A stretch of DNA of 64,000 nt. Origin: Carya illinoinensis. Taxonomy: Eukaryota > Streptophyta > Magnoliopsida > Fagales > Juglandaceae. The number at the start of each line of letters is the position of its first letter. The first letter of the stretch is position 1. The notes under the pieces are model-generated. The model had not been told where the DNA came from, made no database searches, and saw only the letters and a list, made by a program, of their open reading frames with translations. The stretch lies in contig NC_056765.1 in NCBI RefSeq assembly GCF_018687715.1, positions 2,170,001 through 2,234,000 on the forward strand, given 5' to 3'. Positions 25,716 to 37,344 of this stretch are shown one piece after another. Made by a program: the position numbers and the translations under genes.

Positions 25716-26608
25716 CTTATAGAGTAGTGCTAGTGGCACATTTGAGTTTTTTTATTTTTATTTTTATAGTTTTAAATATTTTTAAAGAATAAAAAAATAC
25801 ACTAATATATTAATAATTATTTCCTTAATTATTAAATAAGAAAAAATTAAAAAATATTAAAATAACGAGAGGTGCACTTGGAAAATAAAGTAGTGTTTCT
25901 CGTACTTATAATATATATAGTTTTATCCATCAAAAAAAAAATAAAAATTGTCATGCAATCATGCATGAACTTCATTGTCTCTTTTCTTGGAAAAAAATAA
26001 ATAAATATATATATATATATACACACTCAGTTATTTATACAATATTATTTTAAAAGAAGAATATTTTTATAAAATAACTCAAAGATCTGCAGTTTAAAAA
26101 CATAATTATAAAAAAAAAATTATGTATATCATTATCCAAACAAAATATATATACACTACACGAAAATTAATTAATTGTGATCAATTATTTTTAATCAAAA
26201 TAAATATGTTTTGATTATAAATAATTATTCTTGTCGGATATAATCATTTACAAATGTAATTTGTTTTGTACTGATGCTTTCGACATTCAGAAGTCAATCG
26301 CAAACCGACTATAGAATACTGTTCAATAACTAGAACGCATTAATTAGCAGTTGTTCATGACAGCATTTGTGGATGTTATTACAACTTTGCTTCATGATAT
26401 AGATGGTTTAATTGGAGATCATCATCATCGCTCATATACGTCCAAAAATGTCAAAGTCGTATATATGCTATGTTTGCTTGCACCTTTTGAATTTATTGCG
26501 TGAAGCTAATTTCTTGTTAGAAAACAAACAAATAATACTAGTACGGAGAAGGTAGTTGAACGTTGAAATCTGTCGTGCATAGCTGGCCTCTGTTGAAGAT
26601 AACATCAA

Positions 26609-26977
26609 ATCAAGCAAGCTGGTGTGAACATGGTCTATAATATCGTCACCGGTGGGAAATCGCTGATCATACTGTACGTTTTTACAGAATGTAAAAACAT
26701 CAAATTAACATATTTCATTATGATCTTTTGCCTCTGTTCACTTTGTCATGCTATCCCCGCTGGCCATCTCCCGGCCAACTTGAACTCCATCTGATCTGGT
26801 GTGTCTTTGGCTGCAGTGGTCATCATCATGTCCTCGAGTTACTGATCTACCATTGCTTGGGGCGCTTCTGTTGACAATGGCGTTCAGCCAAATGTGCAAT
26901 ACGGCTATATATAAAGCCAATTCTACAATCGGAACAGTCTTCAACTTCTTTAATGCCTTGGGTGATGTGGTTTTTCA
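26609..26977 (+). pseudogene. Fragment of LHT-type amino-acid transporter (pseudogene)
   Basis: Translation on the plus strand matches the lysine/histidine transporter (LHT1-type, AAAP family) over a central membrane-spanning part. GVNMVYNIVTGGKSL begins at 26621; ECKNIKLTYFIMIF follows, then LPANLNSI, SGVSLAA, STIAWGASVDNGVQPNVQYG and, after a frameshift near 26910, GTVFNFFNALGDVVF. It contains two in-frame TGA codons (near 26792 and 26852) and the frameshift, and the exons for both protein ends are missing. It is a dead partial copy. No parent gene or other exon was found in the window, so it probably arrived by an older duplication or transposition. Confidence 0.8.
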
Positions 26978-29900
26978 TAGAAAAAATCTATTTATCATCT
27001 ATTTTTTATCATCTTATAATATGATATTAGATCATAAATTTACAAGTAAAATATAATAAATAGTATATAATCATTTAATATCACATCATATGATAATGAT
27101 TGAAATGATGATGATGAAAATTGAACTAATTACAATACAACAAATAGTGCTTTATGAGACAAAATTTTTTCTAACAAATATTATTTCTACAACAAATAGT
27201 AGTTTTTGTAATAAGTTTTTCTTGCGAATACTATTTGGTGACAAATAATTACAATTTGTTACGAAATTCACATCATCAATAAATATTCGCCACAAATATT
27301 ATTACTAGACCATTTTATTTGTCAAGGGTTACAATTGTGAAAATTAATTACTTTTTCTTGCAAAATTCAGTTCATCAAAAAAAGTAAGAAGGTAATATTT
27401 TTGTTACCAAATAGTATTCACAAGAAAAATATATGACCACATTATTTTTGTGAAATTATTTATGTAAATCTTTTTGTGAATCAAGTAAGGCTCTGTACTG
27501 TCCTATTTCATGTGTGTTGTAAATGCGTCAAATAATATATAAAGTAATGTTAAATAAAGTTATAGGGTGTACAAGTCCAGTACAGTATTTTCATTGAATA
27601 GAAATGAGATTTATTATTAAAAAAATAATTTTTTCTTGTGAATTATATATTTATTCACTTTTTTTTAAATGAACTCATAAAAACTAAAAATATCATATGA
27701 GTCATATACTTTATATATCAATATGAACACGTGAATTAGGGCACAAACTCTTCTTGCAATATGATTTTTCCTTTCGGCCATGAAATAAGATTGAAGTAAA
27801 TTGCGGCGCTAGCTTAGATTCCTCAAGATTAATGGGATATATATATATATATATATATTTTTTTTTGTTAATTAATATGATTTTATAATGGGATCCTTTC
27901 GGCTATCAACACGTTTGTTTCACGTGTTTTTTTTTTTTAAACCATCAGTCATAAAAATTATATATAAAAATAAATTTATAAATTAATATGATTTTATATA
28001 AAATATTAATATATATATTTTTTAATGCATGTATATATACCTCGTTCACCAAGAAGAAAATTACAAAGTGGTACGCAACTTCTAAGGTTTCAGATATTGG
28101 GTGATGCTAGGCTTTCCCCAGCAATGGCCACAGGGCATGTTGCCTACCACAAATTTTATTTTATTTTTAATTTTTTTAACATTTAAATATTTAAAAAAAT
28201 ACACTAATACATTAAAAATTATTTTCTTAATTATTAAATAGAAAATTTAAAAAAAATTAAATACATGAATGGTTAAAATAAAAAGACAAATTCAAACAAT
28301 ATATTAACATTTTCCTTGATGTTTTGGGCGGCATGATATGTGCACGACATTCTCGTTTTGTTGCACGAATTGGATGGGGGTGGGATCGAATGTTCCACTG
28401 ATGTTGTTGTACTCTGTTTGAATATCTCTTCTCGATCTGCTGTGAGCTTGCCGTGTAGTATCCTCATTGCTCCAAAGAACGAACAAACATAATCAGATCA
28501 GATCAGCACCAAAGACTCAAAGATATGCATTGCGACAGGGGCTGTCTTGTCGTAATTCGACGTTCGTTTAGGACGGTTCTTCGATTTGTTTTTGGTTTTT
28601 GATAAAAATCCCATTTATTAAACATCACTGTCCCCGTATCCGTCCTTTTGCAACTTTCCCATGATGCGAGACACAGAGAGGGGCAATCACGTTTGTCTCA
28701 CATTTCAGTTAGATTTTGTTGTTAGGTAAGAATATAATATAAAAGATTTTAAAAATAAAAGAATATAATACAAATAATTAAAATTTATAAATTTTTATTA
28801 AATTAAAAATTTTAAGATAAATGATAATTTTACATAATATTATAACATATGTTCTAAATTTAAATCGGCTTGACTCTACACACAATTTAATTAAATATTC
28901 TAAACTAATTAAATCTAATTCTTCTCATTTATACAAAAAGAATAAGGTTAGATACAAATTTAAGATAGGTAAGTCCCGCACATTTCATTTAAAAAATTAT
29001 GAACTTTATTATTGAGATGGAGTTTTGCTACGTACAAACATATTCGCATACCGATCTGCATATCAATACTGTTTCCTCTATATTTAAAATTTAAATTAGC
29101 ATAATTTTTATTAAAATATGACTTTCTGACCAATCTTGTTAGACAAATACGTTTATTGATGTACAAAATCATTTGCAATCATATTTTTCCTAGCCGAAAA
29201 CTTGATCATGATACATATATATGGTTTGTATGGTTCCAACAATGCCTTAAGCTTCTTGGTTTAAACGTACGAGCCGCTAGCTAGCTGTAAGAAGACAATG
29301 TGGAACATGCCATACGAAGGTGACACCTTCTACAATTTGTCAAATCAAATCAATATTAATATTAATATTAGGAGAAACTATAGAGTCATAAAAAGTGTAT
29401 ACCTATTTTATATCGAATTTATTTTTTTATTTAATGATTTTTTTATTCTTTTTAATTTTTAAAAATATTTAAATAGATTTAAAAAATATTTGAAAAAAAT
29501 ACAAAGAAAAAGAAATAAAAAATTTATTTACACACAAAAAGTGTGGAATCTTTTGTGGCCCTGATATTATTGTTATTTTCGCTAGCTCGACCCATGCATA
29601 TATAGAGACAGATCATGACTGAAGAGCCTTTGTTTTCCCTGGCCATCCAGCTCGATCCCATTGTTATCAGTATTTTGAAGTATACCCGCACGCGGGCCAA
29701 TACTAGATATTAGATCATCGATATGAAAGGTAAGTACGTAGCTGGCATGGTACGTCTCCTCGATTCCGAGTAATAATACGTATAGTCATCAAATATGTTA
29801 GCATTATGCAATCACTTTAAAAAAAATTAAGTCTATTATTAAAAAATTAAATTTTCTTTTTATATAAGTCTCATATTTATTCATATTTTTTTAAATGATT

Positions 29901-30345
29901 ACGTGACACTTACCCATTCAAAATTAAAAGTATCATTTCTTTTTCCATAAACATTTTATATCCCGATGGAATTTATTTTAAGTTACAAGGGGACAAGATC
30001 ATCACTCATATTGCTTGTTATTCGATCTAATTACCAAACTTAGGTTTATGATAATAATGAAAACAATGATGATCTTATATTATGATTGCAAATAGATATA
30101 TAGATATGATCGAATTTGACTTACGTCCTGTTACAATTTTGCGGGATAAATCACGTTTAAAAAATGAATAGATAAGATTGCTTCAAGTGAAAAAATAAGT
30201 TGATTTTGCCATCAATTTTTCAATCTTGTCCATTCACTTTTCAAATAGGATGTAGGCCAAACTCGATATGGTTGATGTCTCTTTTAGATCTCTACCCATT
30301 TTTGCTCAAAAAGAACCCAAAACAAAAGGTTTTGGTTTAAATCTT
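26978..30345. other. Intergenic region before the copy B junction
   Basis: AT-rich, no supportable gene. Contains a foldback pair at 27216-27429, an AT-repeat at about 27838-27860, MITE-like AT-rich units at about 28100-28260 and 29380-29540, and a MITE-family copy at about 29028-29190. Short ORFs at 26738, 28273, 28821 and 28960 show no domain. Confidence 0.6.
27216..27429. repeat. Inverted repeat with ~31-bp arms
   Basis: The left arm (27216-27246, core CTTGCGAATACTATTTGGTG) and the right arm (27397-27429, inverse core CTTGTGAATACTATTTGGTA) pair with about three mismatches over ~31 bp, enclosing ~150 bp of AT-rich DNA. It could be a small foldback element or the terminal part of a larger DNA transposon. 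Confidence 0.5.
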
Positions 30346-30577
30346 GCCCATAATCAAGACATGATGATGGTCTTCAAGATTCAAATGACAAGATTCCTTA
30401 ACTAGAATGATACACGCGCGCGCGCACAGAGGGATATCGATCAAAACTTCAAAGCATGAGCCCATAATTAAGACATGAGGTCTTCAAGATTCAGATGACA
30501 AGATTATATAACTAGAATGACACACACACACACACACACACACACCTACATAGGGATATGGATCAAAACTTCAAAGT
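30346..30577 (+). repeat. Two-copy tandem duplication of a ~114-bp unit with different microsatellite cores
   Basis: Units 30346-30459 and 30460-30577 both run from 'gcccataat(c/t)aagacatga' through 'tcttcaagattca(a/g)atgac' to 'gatcaaaacttcaaag'. The first has an alternating CG core (about 30414-30426), the second a (CA)n core (30520-30545). Confidence 0.85.
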
Positions 30578-30644
30578 CACGAAGCTGGTTAATTATTCAT
30601 GAACAAGCGGAGAATACTGGTGCTGCATTGCTGCTAGAGCATAT

Positions 30645-30679
<35 letters not shown>

Positions 30680-30688
30680 GGGGGGGGG
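30645..30688 (+). repeat. Poly-G tract at the left junction of copy B
   Basis: 34 G, one T and 9 G. Homology to copy A starts immediately to its right (cagggtcatgact..., equivalent to about 7048), where copy A has only a short G-rich stretch (about 7035-7048). The tract therefore marks the duplication boundary to within a few bases. Exact length may be unreliable in assembly. Confidence 0.8.
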
Positions 30689-32545
30689 ACAGGTCAGGGT
30701 CATGACTCCTTCAGTATACTAGAATACAAAATATATTTTTCCAACCAGTGATTACTTGCTTTGACATTTTTGTGATTATGTTCTAAAAATCTAGCAAGTG
30801 ATTATTGCATGTCATCTTATAGACTCTGCACTAACAATTTCTGTATCATGGTAGTATCCAAATGAGCCACCTCATATTGATCTAATAGATTCCAAGGGTC
30901 TTGATGAACAAAGGCAAAAGGATTTGGTGACTTGTATACGAGACAAAGCATGTGAACTCTCCTCGTATTTGATGCTTGTAGCACTTTGTGAGGTAACTAT
31001 TGCCCAACACAACTAGAAAATTGTTAAGGATATAAAGAACTGTATAGTTACTCCATATTGGTAATACACTTATGGGCCACTCATGGATGCAACTTAACAG
31101 AGGTAAATATTTGGGATCATGGCATTGACGGTGATAAGTACACATATATGCAGAGTCAGATGTGCCCATCAGACCTTTGGGATGCTTTCACGTCCTTGTA
31201 TCATTTCTGCATTCTCTAGGGGTCAAGTAGGAGTTCAATATCTTATTTATTGGGCCAATATTTCTGAGGGTTGCATCTACCTGTGAACACAAAGTGCGCA
31301 CCCAATTTCGTCTAACTCTGTTTCCTACCCTCATTTTGCTTAGAAGGCAACGAACATATTTTGTTCCTAAATTCTTGATAGCTCACCTGTGCCTCACTTT
31401 GTTGGGGGGAAATGTTATTTCATTTTTTGCCCTGTCCACATGACTAGTTCTAGGCAGGTTCAAATCTGGCCTCCTTGAAATGTGATTTGCTCAGAATGAT
31501 GTGAAAGGATATAGAAATAAAAATGTTTGCTAAGCTTATGTGGTTGTAATGCCTTATTTCTTTTCCTTAGCATTGTAATTAGAGACTTTCTTTTTTTTAT
31601 TAGTAAATTAGAGGCCTTTTTTATACTTTAAGGACAATGTAACTAGAGACTTTTTTTTTTTTGCCTTAGGATATATAGGTAACTGTAAGGCTGGTGATGC
31701 ATATTGCAGGATGTGTTTTCTCATAGGCGTGGAAGAGAAATTCATCAAGACTTATCTCCTTAAATCTTTGATTTTATTTGCATATGTTAATTGAACATTT
31801 TTTTTTTTAAGTATGTTAATTGAACATATATCCTTCCTGAATGTATGGCTGAAAAGTTTACACTGTACAAGATACCAAATTGTAAAACTGCAAATTTTAT
31901 CTAGTTTGAATATACATTGATATGTTTATGTGCATGTGTGGCTGTGTGTGCACACAAACATTGATGCGCTGAAATATGTCTTAGGAAGCAGTGGAGAAGC
32001 TCACTATTATGAATCACCTTGATGGAGATTATCCATTGTGTCTGTATCCTCTGGTTCCAGAAGATGGGCAGAATGAAAATTTGCCATTCATGAAGTTGAT
32101 GTCTTGTTTTCATTGTTTCCACAGGTAGCCTCTCTGTCTCCTTACATTTTTTTTTTTTCATGGTTAATACCTAACACAGGTTTTGTAGCTAATTTTCTTG
32201 TTTATTTGTTTTCAACTATGGAAGTGAATGCATTATTAGGTGGTGGAATTGGCTCCACACTGAAAAAGAAACCAATGCTAGTGATTCATCTAGTGCAATT
32301 GTCCGTCCTATACATTACTTGGATAATCGAAGAGGTATATTGGGGTCAGATTGATGGTTAGCAGATCTTTCTGTTGATGATTGATGATGCACTATCTGAT
32401 TTTTCCTTGTATTATCCTTTTTTTTTTCCGGTGTTTCCATGGCTCAACGTAGTTTTTTGGTTACAAGTGTGAGACAGTACAGGAAAAAAAAAAGAAGGGG
32501 GGTTGAGAAGGTACAAAATTTCTGTTAGACTTGTGGAGCCTGTTG

Positions 32546-32797
32546 TATTGAGTATGGCACAAATGAGGCAGAAAACAGAGGATACAAAGGTTGAAGAAAA
32601 GTTCATTTCATTCATGTACGTTCCATTTACAAGGTAATCAGTCACTTATATATCACATTTACAAAGGAATAAAATAAATGAAATAATGCATGCTAATTCC
32701 AGCTCACGTAACAAACTATAACAGAATGTATGCTATAATATTTAATCTGGTGCAGCTGTGAGCATCGAAGATGAATTTGTATCCTTTATTCTCAATA
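32546..32797 (-). repeat. Copia LTR (3' LTR of the minus-strand element)
   Basis: 252 bp, bounded by the perfect 7-bp inverted repeat TATTGAG/CTCAATA instead of the usual TG/CA. A purine-rich tract (minus-strand GCGGGGGGA, about 32799-32807) adjoins its inner edge, as expected for the 3' LTR. Confidence 0.85.
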
Positions 32798-33146
32798 TCC
32801 CCCCGCAAGATAGAGAGTAAATGTTGATTACTCCCATCTTGAGTAGTAGTCGATTGAAATTGGGAGAGTGCAGCGGTTTGGTGAGTAAGTCTGCAAGTTG
32901 AGCCGAGGATGCAACATGCGCAATGACCACTTGACCAGCGAGTATTTTATCACGAACTAGATGGCAGTCTAGTTCAATATGCTTTGTTTGCTCGTGGAAC
33001 ATGGGATTTGCTGCTATGTGAAGTGCTGCAATGTTGTCACAATATAGAGTTGCGGGCAGGGAAATGTCAGTGTGAAAATCATGCAGCAAGTAGCGAAGCC
33101 ACGTAAGTTCACATACAACGGACGCCATGGCTCGATATACAACCAA
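32742..33146 (-). pseudogene. Copia RNase H remnant and 3' end of pol
   Basis: The reading frame gives YRAMASVVCELTWLRYLL, LYCDNIAALHIAANPMFHEQ, TKHIELDCHLVRDKI and ADLLTKPL, the C-terminal half of copia RNase H. The N-terminal half, with the first catalytic residues, is missing: upstream pol sequence (…LFFPASSQL, about 33165) jumps directly to this point, implying a deletion of roughly 150 bp plus a frame change. Confidence 0.85.
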
Positions 33147-33736
33147 AGTTGGGAAGAAGCTGGGAAAAACAGGCCCTGTCCTGGGGTGCCTTTGACATAT
33201 TTGAGCACTTTGATGATGGCATTGTAATGTGGCATTCTTGGAGTTTCCATAAACTGACTAAGGAGATGAATGCTATAGCTCAGATCGGGCCTTGTGTTAG
33301 TGAGGTACAGTAGCTTGCCTACTAACTTGCGATACAAAGTTGGGTCATGAAACGGTTCACCATCATCTCTGCTGAGCTTGATATTGGGTTCCATGGGAAG
33401 AGGTGATGGGTTGGCAGCCAATAAGCCAGTTTCAGACAGAATATCCAGTGCATATTTGCGTTGACAGAGTTGAATCCCATGTTGTGATCTTGCAATTTCC
33501 ATGCCAAGGAAATACTTGAGTGTGCCAAGTGTCTTGATTTTGAATTTTGCTGCCAGAAAATGCTTTACAGCCTCACGGGATGGAACATCAGAACTCATTA
33601 TGATGATGTTGTCAACATACACGAGAAGTGCAACAAAGGAAGTGAGGTTTTGTTTGGTGAACAAATTGTAGTCTGATTTGGACTGTATGAAACCAAACTC
33701 GGCAAGAGTGGAAGAGAGCTTTGTATTCCATTGTCA
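33014..33736 (-). pseudogene. Copia reverse transcriptase, C-terminal part
   Basis: Continues the pol frame after the TGA at 33734-33736. LLVYVDNIIIMS carries the RT catalytic box as YVDN where active copia RTs have YVDD. KYFLGMEIARSQ, ALDILSETGLL, PTLYRKLVGKLLYLTNTRPD and VLKYVKGTPGQGLFF follow, all copia-specific landmarks. The frame then breaks near 33165 at the RNase H deletion. Confidence 0.85.
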
Positions 33737-36448
33737 CGCTTGCCGCAAGCCATATAAACTTTTGTGGAGATGACAAACTTTGCTGGTTGTAGCTGCTGGA
33801 TGACCTGGTGGAGGTGTCATATACATTTCTTCATCAAGTTCGCCATTCAAGAAGGCGTTATTGACGTCAAGTTGTTGGAGATCCCAGCCTTTTATAGCTG
33901 CAACAGCAAGCATGCAGCGTATGGATGTCAGTTTTGCAACCGGTGAGAAGGTGTCATGGAAATCGACCCCTTCAAGTTGGGTGAAACCTTTTGCGACTAA
34001 ACGGGCCTTAGCTCTTTCAAGTGTGCCATTGGCATGAAATTTAAGCTTGTATATCCACTTGCAAGCAATAGGCTTCTTGCCGAGAGGAAGATCAACAATA
34101 GACCAGGTCTCATTAAGGTCGAGAGCAGCGAGCTCTTCTTCCATTGCTTTGCACCAAATAGGAAGTTTTGCAGCTTGGGAATAAGTGGATGGTTTAGCAT
34201 TGAGAGAGAGGGAAGTGGTGAATGCCTTAAAGGTAGGAGAAAGAGAATCATAAGATAAGAAAGAAGAAAGGGGATAAGAGACAATCTTACCAGTGGTTGG
34301 ATCTTCATCAGGAGCTTGCATCGTGGACAAGGATTGGTTGGAAGCTATGACTTGATGGCAATGAAAGTCTTGGAGATAGGTAGGTGGTTTTCGGGGTCTA
34401 TTGGATCTGCGGAGAGGTGGTGTAGCTTGGGTAGGAGGGGAAGTGATAATGGGAGGGGAAGTGATAATGGGAGAATGATTGACATTGTCAAGAGGTGGAG
34501 GAGGAGGTTCGGGAACAAAATCTAGTGCAGGAGTGAGCATCTGAGATGGAGTAGTGAGGATGTGATCAGATGGCATAGGTTGAGCTGTTTGAGATGCAGA
34601 TGGAAGATTAGTGATTTGTTTGAAAGGAAATGATTTTTCATGGAAAATTACATCACGTGAGAGGAAGATTTGTTTGGTGTGAATGTCAAGAAGTTTATAT
34701 CCCTTGACTCCAAAAGGATAACCAATGAAGATGCAAGGACGTGCTCTAGGCTCAAATTTTGTTTGGGTGTGGGCTAGTGTAGAAGCATAGCATAGACAGC
34801 CGAAGACTTTGAGCTGTGTATAAGCTGGTTTTTGATTGTATAGAAGTTCAAAAGAAGATTTGTACTGAAGAAGTGAAGAGGGGGTTCGGTTAATGAGATA
34901 TATTGCTGTGGTGATGAGTTCAGGCAAGTATTGCATGGGAAGTCCCGATTGGAATTTGAGTGCATGGGCAACATTTAAGATATGCTGATGTTTTCGTTCA
35001 GCTAAGACATTTTGTTGAGGTGTGGCTACGCATGTGAGTTGATGCAAAGTACCTTTGGATTGATAAAAAAATGGCATTTGGAATTTGGCTCCGTTATCAG
35101 ATCGGATGATTTTAATGCATGTGTCAAATTGCGTTTGGACAAGGAGAAAAAAATTCTGAAGTGATAGTCTTGCTTCAGATTTTGATTTTAACAAGTATAT
35201 CCAAGTACAACGAGTGAATTGATCTACAATGGTAAGGAAATATTTGGTCCCATTATAAGCAGCAGTTTGATTTGGTCCCCATATGTCTACCGAAACCAAT
35301 TCAAAAGGTTTGAATACTTTAGATTCGGATTGAGGAAATGGTAAACGATGATGTTTGGCTAATGGACAAATTTCACATATATGTTTGTGATCGGAATGTT
35401 GCTTTGAATTAATTTGAGAAATGTTGTTCAATACAAATTTAGTCATGGAGCTATGTCCAAGCCTATAGTGCCATAAGGAAAATGTATCAAACTTGGGGTT
35501 GTCTGAGATATAATTGTTGATGGAAGAATGTAAGATAGGGGCAGAAACAGATTGTAAGGCCGTGGTGTCGTGTTGAGGAAGCTGGAGGTGATATAAGCCA
35601 TTAAGTACCATTCCCAGTCCAATCGTCCTCCAAGATGAAAGTTCCTGAATGAAACAAGATGTAGATGTGAATATTAGGCAACAATTCAAGTGAGTGGATA
35701 AAGCCTTGGCAGAAATAAGATTGAAAGAAAAATCTGGAACACATAAGGCATTTTTGAGAATTAGGCAAGCCGAGAGATAGACATCACCAACATGGGTGGC
35801 TACCGTGTTGTGACCATTGGGAAGCTTGATAGTGTGGTGAACAGCTGTGATATTATGAGTGAAGAGATGAGGATTACAGATCATATGATCTGTGGCACCC
35901 GTGTCAAGTATCCATGAAGTGTTGAGGTGAGTGACTTTGTGGTGTGTGTTAATGGAGTTGGAATAAGAAATACTAGACATGGGAAGCGTGTTAGAGTCAA
36001 GAGAGCTAGCTTGCACATTGCTCACAACTGTTGAGGATTTAGAGGAAGTTTGGTTGAGCAAAGCAAGGAGGTGGCTGTACTGTTCTTGGGTAATAGGCGG
36101 TCTATTGATGATCTGGTCCTGCTCGAGCAAAACTTGACTTGCTGAAGATTTGTATCTGAGATTGGCTTTGTGTCCAGATGGGAACCCGTGAAGCTTATAG
36201 CATTTTTCTTTAGTATGTCCTGGGATGCGGCAGTGAGCACAAACCGGTAGATTGGGATTTGCTTTAAAACACCGCTCGAGAGAGTGACCTGGAATGTTAT
36301 AATGGGAACAGAATAATCGTTCCTTTTGTGAAGATTGGCGTTGGTCAGGAACTCTAGCAACCATGGCAAGAGGTGCCGAAATGGCATGTAGCTGTCTTCG
36401 GCGTTCCTCTTGTTGAACCAGAGAAGTGACTCGATTCAACGAAGGCAA
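33734..36448 (-). pseudogene. Copia pol: zinc knuckles, protease, integrase, reverse transcriptase N-terminal part
   Basis: A 904-codon open frame. The second zinc knuckle is intact (C70, C73, H78, C83); the first has Tyr50 in place of its second Cys. The protease motif WILDTGATDHM follows (Asp182). Integrase shows its zinc-binding region (LWHYRLGHSS, HICEICPLAKHH), a DIWGP Asp box, RSDNGAKF and an AERKHQ Glu box. RT begins near KARLVAKGFTQ and includes QQLDVNNAFLNGELDEEMYM and LYGLRQA. It ends in a TGA just after that. The frame is continuous with gag through a TAG at 36467-36469. Transcription is antisense to the host pseudogene. Confidence 0.9.
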
Positions 36449-36466
36449 GGGGTCTTGAAGTAAGAT

Positions 36467-37111
36467 CTAAGCACGAATAGAATCGTAAGAGTCACTTAAT
36501 CCCATTAAAAATTGCATTACCTTGTGTCGATGAGTGTTGTCCAGCAAGGTTTTGAGAGAACCACAGGTACACGAAGGTGCTGGTTCATAGACTTCCAGCT
36601 CGTCCCAAAGGCATTTAAGTTTGTTGTAGTATTGGCTCACTGAATCAGTGTCTTGAATCAGTGATGAGATTGATTTGGTTAACTGGAAAATGCGAGGATC
36701 ATTTTGGATGGAAAAGCGGTCACGAAGGTCTTTCCAAATGTTGGCGGCGGTGTTTGCATATGCAATGCTTGATCGAAGGTCTGAACTAACAGAGTGTTGG
36801 AGCCAGGCGAGGATCATGTCATTGCAGCGTTCCCATGGGGCAAGAAGAGGATCAGAAGTAGCTGTGGGCTTGGGGATTGAGCCATCGAGAAAGCCGAGTT
36901 TATTTTTGATGTTGAGAGCACGTCTCATGGTGCGAGCCCAGGTCACATAGTTTTCTGCAGTTAACAGATCTAGAACAAGGGGAGAAGAGGCTCCCTCGTC
37001 GGGTTGAATATAGTATGGACTAGCGGGATGGTGGGGGTTGGTCGTAGGATTGGAAGCCATATCTGGTGCGGGTTCAAGTTTAGAATCGGAATGAGGAGGG
37101 GTTTCACTCAT
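36467..37111 (-). pseudogene. Copia gag
   Basis: ATG at 37111-37109, directly inside the primer-binding site. The protein shows the copia-like N-terminal domain (SPLVLDLLTAENYVTWARTM) and the UBN2-type gag core (WLQHSVSSDLRSSIAYANTA, RFSIQNDPRIFQL, YYNKLKCLWDELEVY, FLMGLSDSYDSIRA). It stops at a TAG at 36467-36469; pol resumes in the same frame. The likeliest history is a single nonsense mutation in a gag-pol fusion frame. Confidence 0.88.
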
Positions 37112-37124
37112 TGCTCTGGTACCA
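37112..37124 (-). other. Copia primer-binding site
   Basis: Minus-strand TGGTACCAGAGCA directly inside the 5' LTR. It resembles the complement of the initiator Met-tRNA 3' end (usual plant copia form TGGTATCAGAGC) with one difference. Confidence 0.8.
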
Positions 37125-37344
37125 TATTGAGTATGGCATAGATGAGGCAAAAAACAGAGGATACGAAGGTTGAAGAAAAGTTCATTTCATTCATGTACGT
37201 TCCATTTACAAGGTAATCAGTCACTTATATATCACATTTACAAAGGAATAAAATAAATGAAATAATGCATGGTAATTCCAGCTCACGTAACAAACTATAA
37301 CAAAATGTATGCTATAATATTTAATCTGGTGCAACTGTTCAATA
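37125..37344 (-). repeat. Copia LTR (5' LTR of the minus-strand element)
   Basis: 220 bp, nearly identical to 32546-32797 apart from about seven substitutions and a 32-bp deletion near its outer end (the 'gagcatcgaag...' segment of the other LTR is missing). Outer end TTCAATA, inner end TATTGAG. Confidence 0.88.

Larger units (their letters stand above)
21436..26608. other. Intergenic region right of copy A
   Basis: AT-rich and without a supportable gene. Items within: a GC-richer unassigned patch at 21750-22440; MITE-family copies at about 23262-23412, 25085-25255 and 25540-25712; and the part 24570-25745, which recurs inverted at 62810-64000. The 24800-25020 stretch is the best conserved part of the inverted match. 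Confidence 0.6.
32546..37344 (-). mobile_element. Ty1/copia LTR retrotransposon, defective
   Basis: The two LTRs (32546-32797 and 37125-37344) flank an internal part with primer-binding site, gag and pol in copia order (PR-INT-RT-RNaseH) on the minus strand. It sits in intron 5 of the RNF25 pseudogene. The flanking pentamers TGTTG (32541-32545) and TGCTA (37345-37349) differ at two positions and align with TTCTG in the empty site of copy A, so they are probably a decayed 5-bp target-site duplication. The LTRs differ by about seven substitutions in ~218 aligned bases plus a 32-bp deletion in the right one. It cannot be autonomous: stop codons, a changed RT motif and an RNase H deletion. Confidence 0.93.

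Noticed and set aside
26155..26350. CACTA-type transposon end ('cactacacgaaaatt')
   Set aside because: A single short match to a CACTA terminus without an opposite end or subterminal repeats.
30517..30705. Open frame made of His-Thr and Gly runs
   Set aside because: Translation of the CA repeat and the poly-G tract.
32104..32361. Open frame of 85 codons over exons 4-5 of the RNF25 pseudogene
   Set aside because: Runs through an intron in a frame different from the ancestral exon frame.
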